Below, piece by piece: positions 1 to 8,587 of a stretch of DNA of 64,000 nt. This DNA is from Conexibacter sp. CPCC 206217. Lineage in GTDB: Bacteria > Actinomycetota > Thermoleophilia > Solirubrobacterales > Solirubrobacteraceae. A model generated the notes under the pieces. The model saw only the letters and a program-made list of their open reading frames with translations. It did not search any database and had not been told where the DNA came from. Within the stretch, counting starts at the first letter, position 1, and every line of letters begins with the position of its first letter. Made by a program: the position numbers and the translations under genes. Where the stretch lies: the NCBI RefSeq assembly GCF_030646165.1, contig NZ_JAUTDO010000004.1:556598-620597 (forward strand). The letters are read 5' to 3'.

Positions 1-861
1 CCCGAGGTGGCGCCGCCGTCGGCCTACGTGCTGATCGAGAGAAAGCTGCTGCCGGCGTGGCCGATCCGCCTGCTGGGCGCGGCGCTGCTGCTGCCGGTGC
101 TGCTGGCGGCGATCGACGGGTTCGCGCGCGTGCGCCGCCGCCACGAGCCGGTCGGCAGCTGGCTGCGCTGGGTCGGCGCCTGCGCGCTGCCGTTCGTGCT
201 CGGGCTGCTGCTGACGCTGCTGCTGAAGCTGACCGGCCTGCTCGACGCCGTCCCGCCGGGACCGGTCGCCGCGGGCGCGATTCCGCGCGACGGGACGGCG
301 CTCGCCGCGATCGTCAGCGTGCTGGTCGTGATCGTGCTCGGCTGGTTCGCGCTGCGACCGCTGGTGGCGCGGCTGGTCGGCGCGCAGGGCGATCCCGCCA
401 CGCCGGGCGCCGCGTCGGCCGTCGTGCTCGTGCTGTGTGCGCTGGCGCTCGTCGTCTGGCTCGTCAACCCGTACGCGGCGCTGCTGCTGGTGCCGGCGCT
501 GCACTTCTGGCTGCTGGCGATCGGGTCGCAGTCGCGGATCCATCCGTTCGCGGCGCTCGCGCTGTTCCTCGCCGGTCTGCTGCCGCCGCTGCTGATCGCC
601 TACTCCTACATGCACCAGCTCGGCCTCGATCCGCTCGAGCTGGCGTGGATGGGCGTGCTGCTGGTCGCCGGCGGCGGGATCGGCTTCGGGATGGCGCTCG
701 TCTGGGCGCTGCTGCTCGGCTGCGCCGGCGCGGTCCTGACGATCGTGCTGCGCAGCTGGTCGGGCGGCCCCGAGGCGTCCGCGCCGGTGACGGTGCGCGG
801 CCCGTCGTCCTACGCCGGTCCGGGCTCGCTCGGCGGCACCGAATCGGCGCTGCGGCGGTGA
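1..861 (+). CDS. polytopic membrane protein, C-terminal part (5' end outside window)
   Basis: The reading frame is open to the left edge (Pro-Glu before the first GTG at 7), so this is probably the C-terminal part of a longer protein. The visible 280-odd residues hold about seven or eight hydrophobic segments rich in Leu, Val and Ala, separated by short Arg-rich loops, then a soluble Ser/Gly-rich tail after the last helix. I recognise no catalytic motif. A membrane domain of this sort follows M28-type peptidase domains in some actinobacteria, but nothing in the visible part proves that. It ends 66 bp upstream of a sortase gene on the same strand. It could instead be a complete protein starting at GTG 7, but no ribosome binding site can be checked. 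Confidence 0.6.
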   Translation, partial: PEVAPPSAYVLIERKLLPAWPIRLLGAALLLPVLLAAIDGFARVRRRHEPVGSWLRWVGACALPFVLGLLLTLLLKLTGLLDAVPPGPVAAGAIPRDGTALAAIVSVLVVIVLGWFALRPLVARLVGAQGDPATPGAASAVVLVLCALALVVWLVNPYAALLLVPALHFWLLAIGSQSRIHPFAALALFLAGLLPPLLIAYSYMHQLGLDPLELAWMGVLLVAGGGIGFGMALVWALLLGCAGAVLTIVLRSWSGGPEASAPVTVRGPSSYAGPGSLGGTESALRR

Positions 862-927
862 ACGCCGGCGGCGCACGCGGCCGCCGCGCACGCGGCGGCC
901 CGCTCAACGGACCGGCATACTGAGCTG

Positions 928-1632
928 ATGCGGCGCGCCCTGCGGGCTCTCTCCACCGTCCTGATCGTGGCCGGCGCGCTGCTGCTGGCGGACGCCGGCA
1001 TCACGCTGCTCTGGCAGGAGCCGATCTCGGCGTTCATCGCCAACAGGCAGCAGAACAAGCTGTCCCAGCAGCTGCAGCAGATCGAGCAGACCGCGCCGAC
1101 GCCGCTGCAGAGCAGAGCGCTCGCGGCGCTCAGAACCGAGCAGCACAGGATCGCCTTCCTCGCGCGCGTGGCGCGGCGCGAGGCGAAGGACGGCGAGCCG
1201 TTCGGGCGGTTGCGGATCCCGTCGATCGGCCAGGACTCCGTCGTCGTCAACGGGACCGCGCCGGACGACCTGCGCAAGGGGCCCGGCCACTATCCCGACA
1301 CGAACTTCCCGGGACTCGGCGGCACCGTCGCGATCGCCGGCCACCGCACCACCTACGGCGCGCCGTTCAACAAGATCGACCAGATCGGCAGGGGCGACAC
1401 GCTGGTCCTCGAGATGCCCTACGCGCGCTTCACCTACGTCTTCACGAGACAGCTGATCGTGAAGCCGACGGCGACGTGGGTGACGAGAGACGTCGGCTAC
1501 GAGCAGCTCGTGCTGTCGGCCTGCCACCCGCTCTTCAGCGCCGCCGAGCGGATCATCGTGTTCGCCCGCCTGCAGTCCGTGCAGGAGCGCGGGGCGGCCG
1601 CCTCGCCGTCGCGCCAGCGCGCCGCGAACTGA
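928..1632 (+). CDS. class E sortase
   Basis: Membrane-anchored transpeptidase of the sortase family, expected to link secreted proteins to peptidoglycan outside the membrane. One N-terminal hydrophobic helix (about residues 7-28) is followed by a Gln-rich linker and the sortase barrel from about residue 95. The catalytic triad is visible: His139 in AGHRTTYGAPF, Cys199 in LSACHP, and Arg208 in AAERIIVFARL. The His-to-Cys spacing and the CHP motif are typical of class D/E enzymes. Length, 234 aa, is normal. The ATG at 928 gives a sensible signal anchor. The first six of the N-terminal ten residues include four arginines/short basic stretch as expected for a type II anchor. No sorting-signal substrate was recognised in the window. 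Confidence 0.93.
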   Translation: MRRALRALSTVLIVAGALLLADAGITLLWQEPISAFIANRQQNKLSQQLQQIEQTAPTPLQSRALAALRTEQHRIAFLARVARREAKDGEPFGRLRIPSIGQDSVVVNGTAPDDLRKGPGHYPDTNFPGLGGTVAIAGHRTTYGAPFNKIDQIGRGDTLVLEMPYARFTYVFTRQLIVKPTATWVTRDVGYEQLVLSACHPLFSAAERIIVFARLQSVQERGAAASPSRQRAAN

Positions 1633-1678
1633 CCGCGGCCGAGCGGCCGCAGCAGTCTGACCGCGATCCGGCGCATCG

Positions 1679-1708
1679 ACATCCGGACGCCTTCGTCTGG
1701 CCGGATGT
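1679..1708 (+). terminator. putative hairpin terminator after the sortase gene
   Basis: ACATCCGG at 1679-1686 is exactly complementary to CCGGATGT at 1701-1708. The enclosed bases can also form a smaller stem, CCGGACG with CGTCTGG, around a CCTT loop (one G-U pair). No U-tract follows, which is common in high-GC actinobacteria. A second small hairpin (GCCACC / GGTGGC, 1735-1751) lies between it and the next gene, so either could belong to the leader of that gene. Confidence 0.4.
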
Positions 1709-1840
1709 CCAACTACGAACCCTGTTGCTCATGTGCCACCTCGGGGGTGGCGATAGACGGGTCAAGGACGGGCATCCTGATCAAGCGGGAAGCGCATTCG
1801 AGCGTGCCGCTGGCTTCAGCGCGCACGCGTCCGGAGAACC

Positions 1841-2050
1841 ATGGACGAAACCAGAGCGATGAAGATCGACGAACTCAGAAACCGCATTGCGCGGGCGGAC
1901 TACGACGTGGACGTCGACGCTGTCGCGGAGGCGTTCGTCGTCCGCATGCTCGCCGTCCACGGCGCGCTGCGCCGCGCCGACGTGCGCGCCCTGCTGGGCG
2001 ACGCCTACGACGAGATCGGCGGCGTCCCGTCGCGGAAGTCGTGCTCGTAG
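1841..2050 (+). CDS. FlgM-like small protein (possible anti-sigma-28 factor)
   Basis: A 69-residue protein. Its N-terminal half, [20 protein letters not shown] followed by [11 protein letters not shown], resembles the C-terminal sigma-binding half of FlgM proteins (short helix, basic residues, Tyr-x-Val-Asp, then Ala-Val-Ala-x-x-hydrophobic). The ATG at 1841 has GGAGA seven bases upstream, which favours it over the ATG at 1859. The last 15 codons overlap the 3' end of thiL on the other strand by 46 bp, so the C-terminus ([10 protein letters not shown]) may be poorly constrained. No flagellar gene lies in the window. It could also be an unrelated small regulator. Confidence 0.5.
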   Translation: MDETRAMKIDELRNRIARADYDVDVDAVAEAFVVRMLAVHGALRRADVRALLGDAYDEIGGVPSRKSCS

Positions 2051-3036
2051 CCGCGCAGTCGTGCGCTGTCGCCCGCCGCCGCCTCGGCGTCGCCGGCTGA
2101 CAGCAGCACGGCGCCGGCTGCGGACGACGCGCCGGTCGCGGCGACCGTGCCGATCCACGTGATCGGGGCGGCCCGCTCCGCCGCTCCACGTGCCGCAGGC
2201 GGCACGCAGACGCACAGCTCGTAGTCCTCGCCGGCAGTCGCCGCGAACGCCGCGGGCTCGTGACCGAGCGCGCGCGCGACCTCGGCGACGCCGTCGGCGA
2301 GCGGGATCAGCTCCAGCTCCAGCCGCAGTCGGACGCCGCTGCGGTGGGCGATGTGGTCGGCGTCGGTCGCGAGGCCGTCGGACAGGTCGACCATCGCGCT
2401 GGCGCCCGCGGCCGCCAGCGCACGGCCCGCGGCGATCCGCGGCAGCGGCCTCAGGTGGGCCTGCACGAGCGCGTCGCGCGTCGCGCCCGGCGCGAGCTGC
2501 GCGCGGCCGTCCAGCAGCGCGAGTCCGGCGCCGGAGCCGCCGAGCGGGCCGGTCACGCCGACGAGGTCGCCGGGCCGTGCGCCGTCGCGCCCGACCAGCT
2601 CCCGCTCGCTGTCGGCCCACCCGACGACGGTGACGGAGACGACGAGCGCGGGGCCGCGCGCGAGGTCGCCGCCGGCGATCGCGACGCCGCAGCTGTGCGC
2701 GAGCGCCTGCGCGGAGCGAAACAGCTCCAGCACGTCCTCCTGCTCCAGCCCGGGCGGCAGCACGATCGCGAGATACGCCTCGCCGGGATCGGCGCCCATC
2801 GCGCCGAGGTCCGACAGCGCGCCGGCGAGCGCGCGGTGGCCGACGTCGGCGAGCGTCGCCGTCGCGTGCGGCGGGGCGAGGCGGAAGTGGACGCCGTCGA
2901 CCATCGTGTCGACCGACGTGACGGCAAACGGTCGTGCGCGCACGACGGCAGCGTCGTCCCCGATACGGCGGACGACGCGGTCGTGGTCATGGTCGAGAAT
3001 CTCGCTCAGCGCTTCGATCAGCGCGAGCTCTCGCAT
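2005..3036 (-). CDS. thiL: thiamine-monophosphate kinase
   Basis: Phosphorylates thiamine monophosphate to thiamine pyrophosphate with ATP in the cytoplasm, the last step of TPP synthesis. The 343-residue protein shows the AIRS-fold signatures: [10 protein letters not shown] near residue 25, [11 protein letters not shown] near 40, the conserved [17 protein letters not shown] segment (here [16 protein letters not shown]), GGDLARGP, the glycine-rich [24 protein letters not shown] and AGEDYEL. Length is usual. It follows infA by 40 bp on the same strand, so the two are probably cotranscribed. The 3' end overlaps the FlgM-like gene. No TPP riboswitch is visible upstream. Confidence 0.97.
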   Translation of the reverse strand: MRELALIEALSEILDHDHDRVVRRIGDDAAVVRARPFAVTSVDTMVDGVHFRLAPPHATATLADVGHRALAGALSDLGAMGADPGEAYLAIVLPPGLEQEDVLELFRSAQALAHSCGVAIAGGDLARGPALVVSVTVVGWADSERELVGRDGARPGDLVGVTGPLGGSGAGLALLDGRAQLAPGATRDALVQAHLRPLPRIAAGRALAAAGASAMVDLSDGLATDADHIAHRSGVRLRLELELIPLADGVAEVARALGHEPAAFAATAGEDYELCVCVPPAARGAAERAAPITWIGTVAATGASSAAGAVLLSAGDAEAAAGDSARLRGYEHDFRDGTPPISS

Positions 3037-3076
3037 CGGTCAGGCTGCCCCGAGTCGGGCTCGGTCCGCCCGCCGC

Positions 3077-3295
3077 TCAGCGGTGGCGGTAGACGATGCG
3101 CGCGCGGTCGAGGTCGTACGGCGACAGCTCGCAGCGCACGCGATCGCCCGGCAGGATGCGGATGCGGAAGCGGCGCATCTTGCCGGCCACGTGGCCGAGG
3201 ACGAGATGCCCGTTGTCGAGTCTCACGCGGAACATTGCGTTCGGCAGGGCCTCGACGACCTCGCCTTCGAGCTCGACCTTTTCTTCCTTCGGCAA
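3077..3295 (-). CDS. infA: translation initiation factor IF-1
   Basis: Encodes the 72-residue OB-fold factor that binds the ribosomal A site during initiation. The conserved core [20 protein letters not shown], then [19 protein letters not shown] and [17 protein letters not shown], is unmistakable. The start codon is TTG at 3295, preceded by AGGA with proper spacing. It gives exactly the canonical 72-aa length, and no in-frame ATG or GTG nearby would do so. In many bacteria infA lies in the ribosomal-protein region; here it sits between a penicillin-binding protein gene (143 bp upstream) and thiL (40 bp downstream). Confidence 0.97.
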   Translation of the reverse strand: MPKEEKVELEGEVVEALPNAMFRVRLDNGHLVLGHVAGKMRRFRIRILPGDRVRCELSPYDLDRARIVYRHR

Positions 3296-3438
3296 ACCGT
3301 GTCCTATCTGGGTGGGTGGATGTGGGCAGGCGCACGCAGCGCGCAGGCGCCCACCAAAGAAAGGTACCAGCCACCGCAGGGGCGGGGGGCGAATTCAGCG
3401 GCCGCAGCGGCGACCGCAGCGCGCGTCGGCGCTCGGAC

Positions 3439-5613
3439 TCAGTTGCCCGGGGCGGCTGCGCCGCCGCCCTCGCCGCCGCCGGACGGCGTCTGTATGTCCG
3501 GCTCGCCCTGGGGCGGCCTGGCATAGGCACCGGGATCGGGGTTGGCCGTGCCGGTGTCGCCCCCGGTCGTGCCGTCGTCCGTCGTCCCGTCGTCGGAGCT
3601 GCCGTCGTCGGTCCCGTCGTACGAGTAGTCCTCGTCGTCCTGCTTGCCGGTGCTGGCGTATCTGCCGAAGAACGGCTCGGACTCGAACGTGCCGCCCTCG
3701 GGCCAGTCGGCGCCGCAATAGCCGTCGGAGGCGACCTGCATGTAGTCGTGCCAGATCGGCGCGGGGAACGTGCCGCCCTGCACGGACATGCCGTGCACGA
3801 CCATCGGCGTCGGCGTCTTGTAGCCCATCCAGACGGCGGTCGACAGTCTCGGCGTGAAGCCGACGAACCAGGCGTCCTTGATGTCGCTGGTCGTGCCCGT
3901 CTTGCCGCCGGCGGGGCAGCCGTAGCCGGCGCTGACGCCGGTGCCGGACTGGACGTTCTTCTCCAGCACCGAGCGGGCCATCTCCGTCTGCGCCGGCGTG
4001 AAGGTGCGCTTGCTTCTGGTTCTGCCGAGGTCCTGGACGTCGCCGTTGCGCAACCGCACTCTCGTGATGATCGTCGGCGTGTGGCGGATGCCGCCGTTGG
4101 CGATCGTCGCGTACGCGTTGGCCATCTCCAGCACGGTGACGCCGTTGGTGAGGCCGCCGAGGCCCTCGGCCGGGTACGCGTCGAGTCTCGACGTGATGCC
4201 GAGGTCGTAGGCTGCCTGGCGCACGGCTTCGGGCGTGACGTCGGCGTCGAGCTGCGCGTAGACGGTGTTGTCGGACTGCAGCGTCGCGGCGGTGATCGTC
4301 TCGCTGCCGCTGTAGGTGAGGCCGAAGGTCTTGACGCCGTAGGTCGGGTCGCTCGCGAGCCAGCCGGGCTGCAGCTCTCTCGACGTGTAGTACGTCGTGT
4401 CCGGATTGATGCCCTTGCGCAGGGCCGCCATCAGCACCATCGTCTTGAAGGTCGAGCCGGGCTGACGCTGCGCGGTCGCGGCGTAGTTGTAGTTCGTCTT
4501 GCCGTCCTTCTCGTCGCCGTAGACGGCGGACGAGGCCATCGCGAGGATGTGGCCGTTGGCGGGGTCGACGGTGACGATCGCGGCCGGCGGATCGGCCGGG
4601 TCGTAGAGCACGCCTCTGATCGCGGCGCGCGCCGCGTCCTGCTTGGCGAGGTCGATCGACGTATAGACTCTCAGCCCGCCTGCGCGCACGACGTCGGCGC
4701 CGTACTTGGCGATCAGCTGCTGTCTGATGTAGTCGAAGACGAACGGCTCCCTGCGCTGCTGGTAGAAGGCGTTCGCCTTCACCCCCAGCGGGCTCGCCTT
4801 CGCCTCCTCGGCCTGCGCCGGCGTGATGTATCTGGAGTCGACCATCGCGTCGAGCACCTCGGAGCGGCGCTGCTTGGCGCGTTTGGGGAACTCGAACGGG
4901 TTGTAGCCGCTGGGCGCCTGCGGCAGGCCGGCGAGCAGCGCCGACTCGGCCAGGTTCAGCTGCGAGGCCGGCTTGTCGAACAGCACGCGCGCCGCCGCCT
5001 GGACGCCGATCGCCTCCTGGCCGCCGACCGTCGTGAACGGCACGTTGTTCAGATACGAGACGAGTATCCACTCCTTCGAGTGGAGCTTCTCCAGTTCGTC
5101 GGCGAGCTTCGCCTCGCGGATCTTGCGCGTCAGATCCTTTCTGTATCTGTTCTCCGTTATGTAGAGATTGCGCACCAGCTGCATCGTCAGCGTCGAACCG
5201 CCCTGCGACGAGGCGTCGCCGTCGGTGACGTTCTTGACGGCGGCGCGCACGACGCCGAGATAGTCGACGCCGCTGTGCTTGTAGAAGCGCTTGTCCTCGA
5301 TCGCGACGGTCGCGCGCTTCATCAGCAGCGGGATCTGCGCGCCGTCGATCGGCGTGCGCAGCGTGTCGCCGCCGGCGATGAAGCCGAGCCGCGAGCCGTC
5401 GCCGGCGTAGACGGTCGAGATCGCGCCGGCCGGCTTGGGCCGGATCTGCTCGATATCGGGCGTGTCGTCGACGACGCCCATGACCCAGGTCGCACCGACC
5501 ACGCCGGCGCCGATGCCGCCGAGCAGCAACAGCGTCACGATGACGAGGATGGTGCGCCGCACGGGGCGGCCGCGGTTGCGCTTGCGGCGCTTCTGTCGCT
5601 CTCGACGACTCAC
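3439..5613 (-). CDS. class A penicillin-binding protein (transglycosylase/transpeptidase)
   Basis: Bifunctional peptidoglycan synthase. A basic cytoplasmic tail and one transmembrane helix (about residues 20-45) precede the GT51 glycosyltransferase domain (catalytic Glu106 in AIEDKRFYKHSG, then QGGSTLTMQLVRN). The transpeptidase domain has Ser387-x-x-Lys (STFK), SDN in LQSDNTVYAQL, and KTGT at 571-574. The C-terminal about 70 residues are a low-complexity Asp/Gly/Thr/Pro-rich extracellular tail. The GTG start at 5613 gives a normal PBP1A-like N-terminus. Length is 724 aa. Many of its arginines are encoded by AGA. It is upstream of infA on the same strand, but a 143-bp gap separates them. Confidence 0.95.
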   Translation of the reverse strand: MSRRERQKRRKRNRGRPVRRTILVIVTLLLLGGIGAGVVGATWVMGVVDDTPDIEQIRPKPAGAISTVYAGDGSRLGFIAGGDTLRTPIDGAQIPLLMKRATVAIEDKRFYKHSGVDYLGVVRAAVKNVTDGDASSQGGSTLTMQLVRNLYITENRYRKDLTRKIREAKLADELEKLHSKEWILVSYLNNVPFTTVGGQEAIGVQAAARVLFDKPASQLNLAESALLAGLPQAPSGYNPFEFPKRAKQRRSEVLDAMVDSRYITPAQAEEAKASPLGVKANAFYQQRREPFVFDYIRQQLIAKYGADVVRAGGLRVYTSIDLAKQDAARAAIRGVLYDPADPPAAIVTVDPANGHILAMASSAVYGDEKDGKTNYNYAATAQRQPGSTFKTMVLMAALRKGINPDTTYYTSRELQPGWLASDPTYGVKTFGLTYSGSETITAATLQSDNTVYAQLDADVTPEAVRQAAYDLGITSRLDAYPAEGLGGLTNGVTVLEMANAYATIANGGIRHTPTIITRVRLRNGDVQDLGRTRSKRTFTPAQTEMARSVLEKNVQSGTGVSAGYGCPAGGKTGTTSDIKDAWFVGFTPRLSTAVWMGYKTPTPMVVHGMSVQGGTFPAPIWHDYMQVASDGYCGADWPEGGTFESEPFFGRYASTGKQDDEDYSYDGTDDGSSDDGTTDDGTTGGDTGTANPDPGAYARPPQGEPDIQTPSGGGEGGGAAAPGN

Positions 5614-5715
5614 GGGTCCGGGGGAGACGAAGCGCCGCAGATCAGCGGCGCCGGTGCCAAAAGGATAGCCAGACGCGGATTTCGGCCAGCCGGGCCGGGC
5701 TCCTGCCGCTGGTGC

Positions 5716-6537
5716 TCAGCTTGCAGCGAGCTCGCTCAGCAGGCCGCGCTCGCGCAGCGCCCGCAGCGCGTCCGCGCGCAGCGCCGAGGCGTGCAGCGGT
5801 CGCTCGCGCGGCCCGACCGTGCCGCGCGAGAGCGTGTAGCGGACGCCCTCGGAGGCGACCTCGCCGATTCGCGCCACGGGCGTCCCCTCGATTCTGGCGA
5901 GCGCGTCCAGGACAGCGTCGGCGTCGAGCGCCAGCGGCAGCCAGAGGTCGACCTCCAGGTCGATCTGCGGCTCGACGATCGAGTCGTTGCGCAGCACGCC
6001 GGAGGCCAGCCGCTCGTTCGGGATGAAGACGCGGTGGCCGTCGCCGCCGCGCACGACGGTGTAATTCAGCCGCACGTCCTCGACGGTGCCGCTCTCCTCC
6101 TCGATCGCGACGCTGTCGCCGATTCGCAGCGGCTGCGCGATCGTCAGCATCACACCGGCGATCAGGTTCGCCAGCGTCTGGCGCGCCGCGAAGCCGATCA
6201 CGGCCGCGAGCAGCGCGCTGGAGGCGAGCACGGTCGTCGCGAGCTGGCTGAGCGCGTCGAACTGGGCGAGCGCCGTCATCGCGCCGATCACGAGGATCAC
6301 GAGCGTCGTCAGCCGCCGCAGGAAGCGCATCCGCGTGTCGACCTCGGACGTCAGGTCGTCTCTCATGACGGCCTCGGCGAACCGCTTGCCGCGATGGAAG
6401 ATCGCGCGGTCGACGACCCATGCGACGACCACCGCGATCAGCAGCGAGAGGATCGCGGCGGCCCAGCGGTGCTCGCCGAGGAAGCCGTCCGACGACGCCG
6501 CCGAGACGAACGGGATGACAACATCGGCGGCGACCAT
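5716..6537 (-). CDS. MscS-family small-conductance mechanosensitive channel
   Basis: Predicted inner-membrane channel that opens on hypo-osmotic shock. Transmembrane helices are visible near residues 25-45, 75-95 and 100-135. The last is the pore helix, with the Ala/Gly-rich stretch SSALLAAVIGFAARQTLANL, followed by the hallmark IAGVMLTIAQPLRIGDSV and a beta domain with VEDVRLNYTVVR and FIPNERL. At 273 aa it is a short MscS. Its ATG (6537-6535) overlaps the start codon of the divergent mannosyltransferase gene by two bases. Confidence 0.93.
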   Translation of the reverse strand: MVAADVVIPFVSAASSDGFLGEHRWAAAILSLLIAVVVAWVVDRAIFHRGKRFAEAVMRDDLTSEVDTRMRFLRRLTTLVILVIGAMTALAQFDALSQLATTVLASSALLAAVIGFAARQTLANLIAGVMLTIAQPLRIGDSVAIEEESGTVEDVRLNYTVVRGGDGHRVFIPNERLASGVLRNDSIVEPQIDLEVDLWLPLALDADAVLDALARIEGTPVARIGEVASEGVRYTLSRGTVGPRERPLHASALRADALRALRERGLLSELAAS

Positions 6538-7792
6538 GGACCGCGAGCGTAACGGCAGCGTCGGCGAGGCGTGGCGCGTCCTCTGGACGTCGCGTGCCGC
6601 CGTCTGGGCCGCAGGACTGCTCGGACTGCTGTGGCTCGGGCAGGCGCCGGGCAGCGAGCAGTTCGATCCTGGCGGGCTGACGCGCCCGTTCTCGCCGCTG
6701 GGCGATCTGCTCGTCGCGCCGTCGGCGCGCTGGGACGCGGTCTGGTACCTGTCGATCGCGCAGGACGGCTACAGCGACTCCGTCGACGGCGCGAAGGCCG
6801 CCTTCTACCCGCTCTATCCGCTGCTGACGAAGGTGCTCGGCTGGTTCGTCGGCTCGACCGTCGTGGCGGGGCTGCTGGTCTCGCTCGCCTGCTTCTTCTT
6901 CGCGCTCGTGCTGCTGCACAAGCTCGCGACGCTCGACCTCGGGGCGCGCGACGCGCGCTCGACGCTGCTGCTGGTCGCGTTCTTCCCGACGGCGTTCTTC
7001 TTCTCCGCGATCTACTCCGAGTCGCTGTTCCTGCTGACGTCGGTGGGCGCGGTGCTGGCGGCGCGGCAGGGGCGCTGGGCGTGGGCGGGGGCCGCGGGCG
7101 CGCTCGCGGTGCTGACACGCAACAGCGGCGCCGTGCTGCTGCTGCCGCTGCTGCTGATCTACCTCTACGGCCCGCGCGAGGACGCGTCGCCGCGCGGCGA
7201 CGGGCGCTGGTGGAAACCGCGCTATCCGCTCGGGCCGTCGCTGCTGTGGCTCGGCCTGATGCCGCTCGCGCTCGCCGCCTACCTCGCCTACTGCGCAATC
7301 GTGCTCGACGATCTCTTCGCGCCGTTTCAGGCGCAGGGCCTGTGGGGCCGCCACCTCGTCCCGCTCGGCGGGGTCTGGGACGGCGCGCGCGCCGCCTGGC
7401 TGGGGCTGCGCCAGCTCGTGCACGGCTCCGCGACGCCGGTCTACTTCACCGACTCCGGCGGCGACCCGTTCTCCAACGCCGGCCAGAACATGATGCTGTT
7501 CGGCTTCCTCGTGTTCGCGCTCGTCGCGCTGGTCGGCGTGCTGCGGCGGCTGCCGCTGGCGTACGGCGCCTACACGCTGGTGGCGCTCGTGCTGACGCTC
7601 TCCTACCCCGTCGACGCGCAGCCGCTGATGTCCCTGCCACGCTTCGTGCTCGTGCTGTTCCCGCTCCAGATGTGGCTCGCGCGCTGGCTCGGCAACCGCG
7701 ACGACGGGGCCGTCGAGCGCGGCGTCGCGATCAGCGCCGTGCTGCTCGGCCTGCTCGCCGCGCAGTTCGCGCGCTGGGGGTTCGTGGCGTGA
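6536..7792 (+). CDS. PIG-V-type integral membrane mannosyltransferase
   Basis: A 418-residue polytopic protein of the PIG-V/GT-C group, which transfers mannose from a polyprenyl-phosphate donor at the membrane. Family features are the luminal-loop motif ARWDAVWYLSIAQDGY near residue 60, AAFYPLYPLL, then FFPTAFFFSAIYSESLFLL and about eight further hydrophobic helices. The frame is open back to 6086, but the region before 6536 is antisense to mscS. The ATG at 6536 gives the expected short cytoplasmic N-terminus before the first helix. The real acceptor is unknown. The start codon overlaps that of mscS on the other strand. Confidence 0.85.
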   Translation: MDRERNGSVGEAWRVLWTSRAAVWAAGLLGLLWLGQAPGSEQFDPGGLTRPFSPLGDLLVAPSARWDAVWYLSIAQDGYSDSVDGAKAAFYPLYPLLTKVLGWFVGSTVVAGLLVSLACFFFALVLLHKLATLDLGARDARSTLLLVAFFPTAFFFSAIYSESLFLLTSVGAVLAARQGRWAWAGAAGALAVLTRNSGAVLLLPLLLIYLYGPREDASPRGDGRWWKPRYPLGPSLLWLGLMPLALAAYLAYCAIVLDDLFAPFQAQGLWGRHLVPLGGVWDGARAAWLGLRQLVHGSATPVYFTDSGGDPFSNAGQNMMLFGFLVFALVALVGVLRRLPLAYGAYTLVALVLTLSYPVDAQPLMSLPRFVLVLFPLQMWLARWLGNRDDGAVERGVAISAVLLGLLAAQFARWGFVA

Positions 7793-7874
7793 GCAGCCGC
7801 GCGCAGAGCGCCTGCCGCTCACGCCGTCGGGAACGCTCGCCTGGCGGCTCGCCTTCCCGCGCCAGGGGTCGTCC

Positions 7875-8576
7875 GTGAGCGCGTCGGCGCACATCCCTCG
7901 CGCCTATCTCCTGGACGCGCTCGGCACCCTGCTGGAGCTGGAGCCGCCGGTGCAGCCGCTGCGCCGCGAGCTGCGCGAGCGGTTCGGGCTGGAGCTGAGC
8001 GCGGAGCAGGCGTACGCCGCTATGAAGGCCGAGATCGGCTGGTATCGCGCCAACCACGACAGCGCGCGCGACCGCGCCTCGCTCGCCGTCCTGCGCCGCG
8101 ACGCCGCGGCCGCGCTGCGCGACGCGCTGCCGCCCGCGGCCGCGCGGATCGAGCTGGAGCCGCTGACGGAGGCGCTGCTGGCCGCGCTGCGCTTCCGCCC
8201 GTTCCCCGAGGTGCCCGGCGTGCTGCGCGCCGCGCGCGCCGCCGGCATCCGGCTGGTCGTCGTCTCCAACTGGGACGTCTCGCTGCACGACGCGCTCGCG
8301 CAGACCGGCCTCGCGCCGCTGCTGGACGGCGTGCTGACCTCCGCCGAGGTCGGCAGCGCCAAGCCCGCCCGGGAGATCTTCGACCGTGCGCTGGCACTCG
8401 CCGGCGTCGAGGCGGGCGCCGCGCTGCACGTCGGCGACGACGTCGCGGCGGACGTCGAGGGCGCACGCGCGGCGGGGATCGACGTGCGGCTGGTGCTGCG
8501 CGACGGCGCGTCCGCGCCCGCCGGGATCACGACGATCCGCTCGCTGCGCGAGCTGCCGGGCGTCGGCGCTGCGTAA
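7875..8576 (+). CDS. HAD-superfamily hydrolase
   Basis: Predicted cytoplasmic phosphatase or dehalogenase-like enzyme of 233 aa. Motif I is LLDALGTLL (nucleophile Asp, with DALGT instead of the common DxDGT, as in the REG-2-like subgroup). Motif II is VVVSNWD, the Lys motif is in GSAKPAREIF, and motif IV is HVGDDVAADVEGARAAG. The cap is the helical region at about residues 25-100. The start is GTG at 7875 with AGGGG a few bases upstream. It lies 82 bp after the mannosyltransferase gene and 11 bp before the CPBP gene, so the last two are likely cotranscribed. The substrate cannot be told from sequence. Confidence 0.88.
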   Translation: MSASAHIPRAYLLDALGTLLELEPPVQPLRRELRERFGLELSAEQAYAAMKAEIGWYRANHDSARDRASLAVLRRDAAAALRDALPPAAARIELEPLTEALLAALRFRPFPEVPGVLRAARAAGIRLVVVSNWDVSLHDALAQTGLAPLLDGVLTSAEVGSAKPAREIFDRALALAGVEAGAALHVGDDVAADVEGARAAGIDVRLVLRDGASAPAGITTIRSLRELPGVGAA

Positions 8577-8587
8577 TCTCTGAAGCC

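Noticed and set aside
1633..1840. c-di-GMP riboswitch before the FlgM-like gene
   Set aside because: The small hairpins do not have the conserved core of GEMM RNAs.
2260..6552. A 1430-codon open frame on the plus strand
   Set aside because: It runs antisense to thiL, infA, the penicillin-binding protein and mscS, all supported by catalytic motifs.
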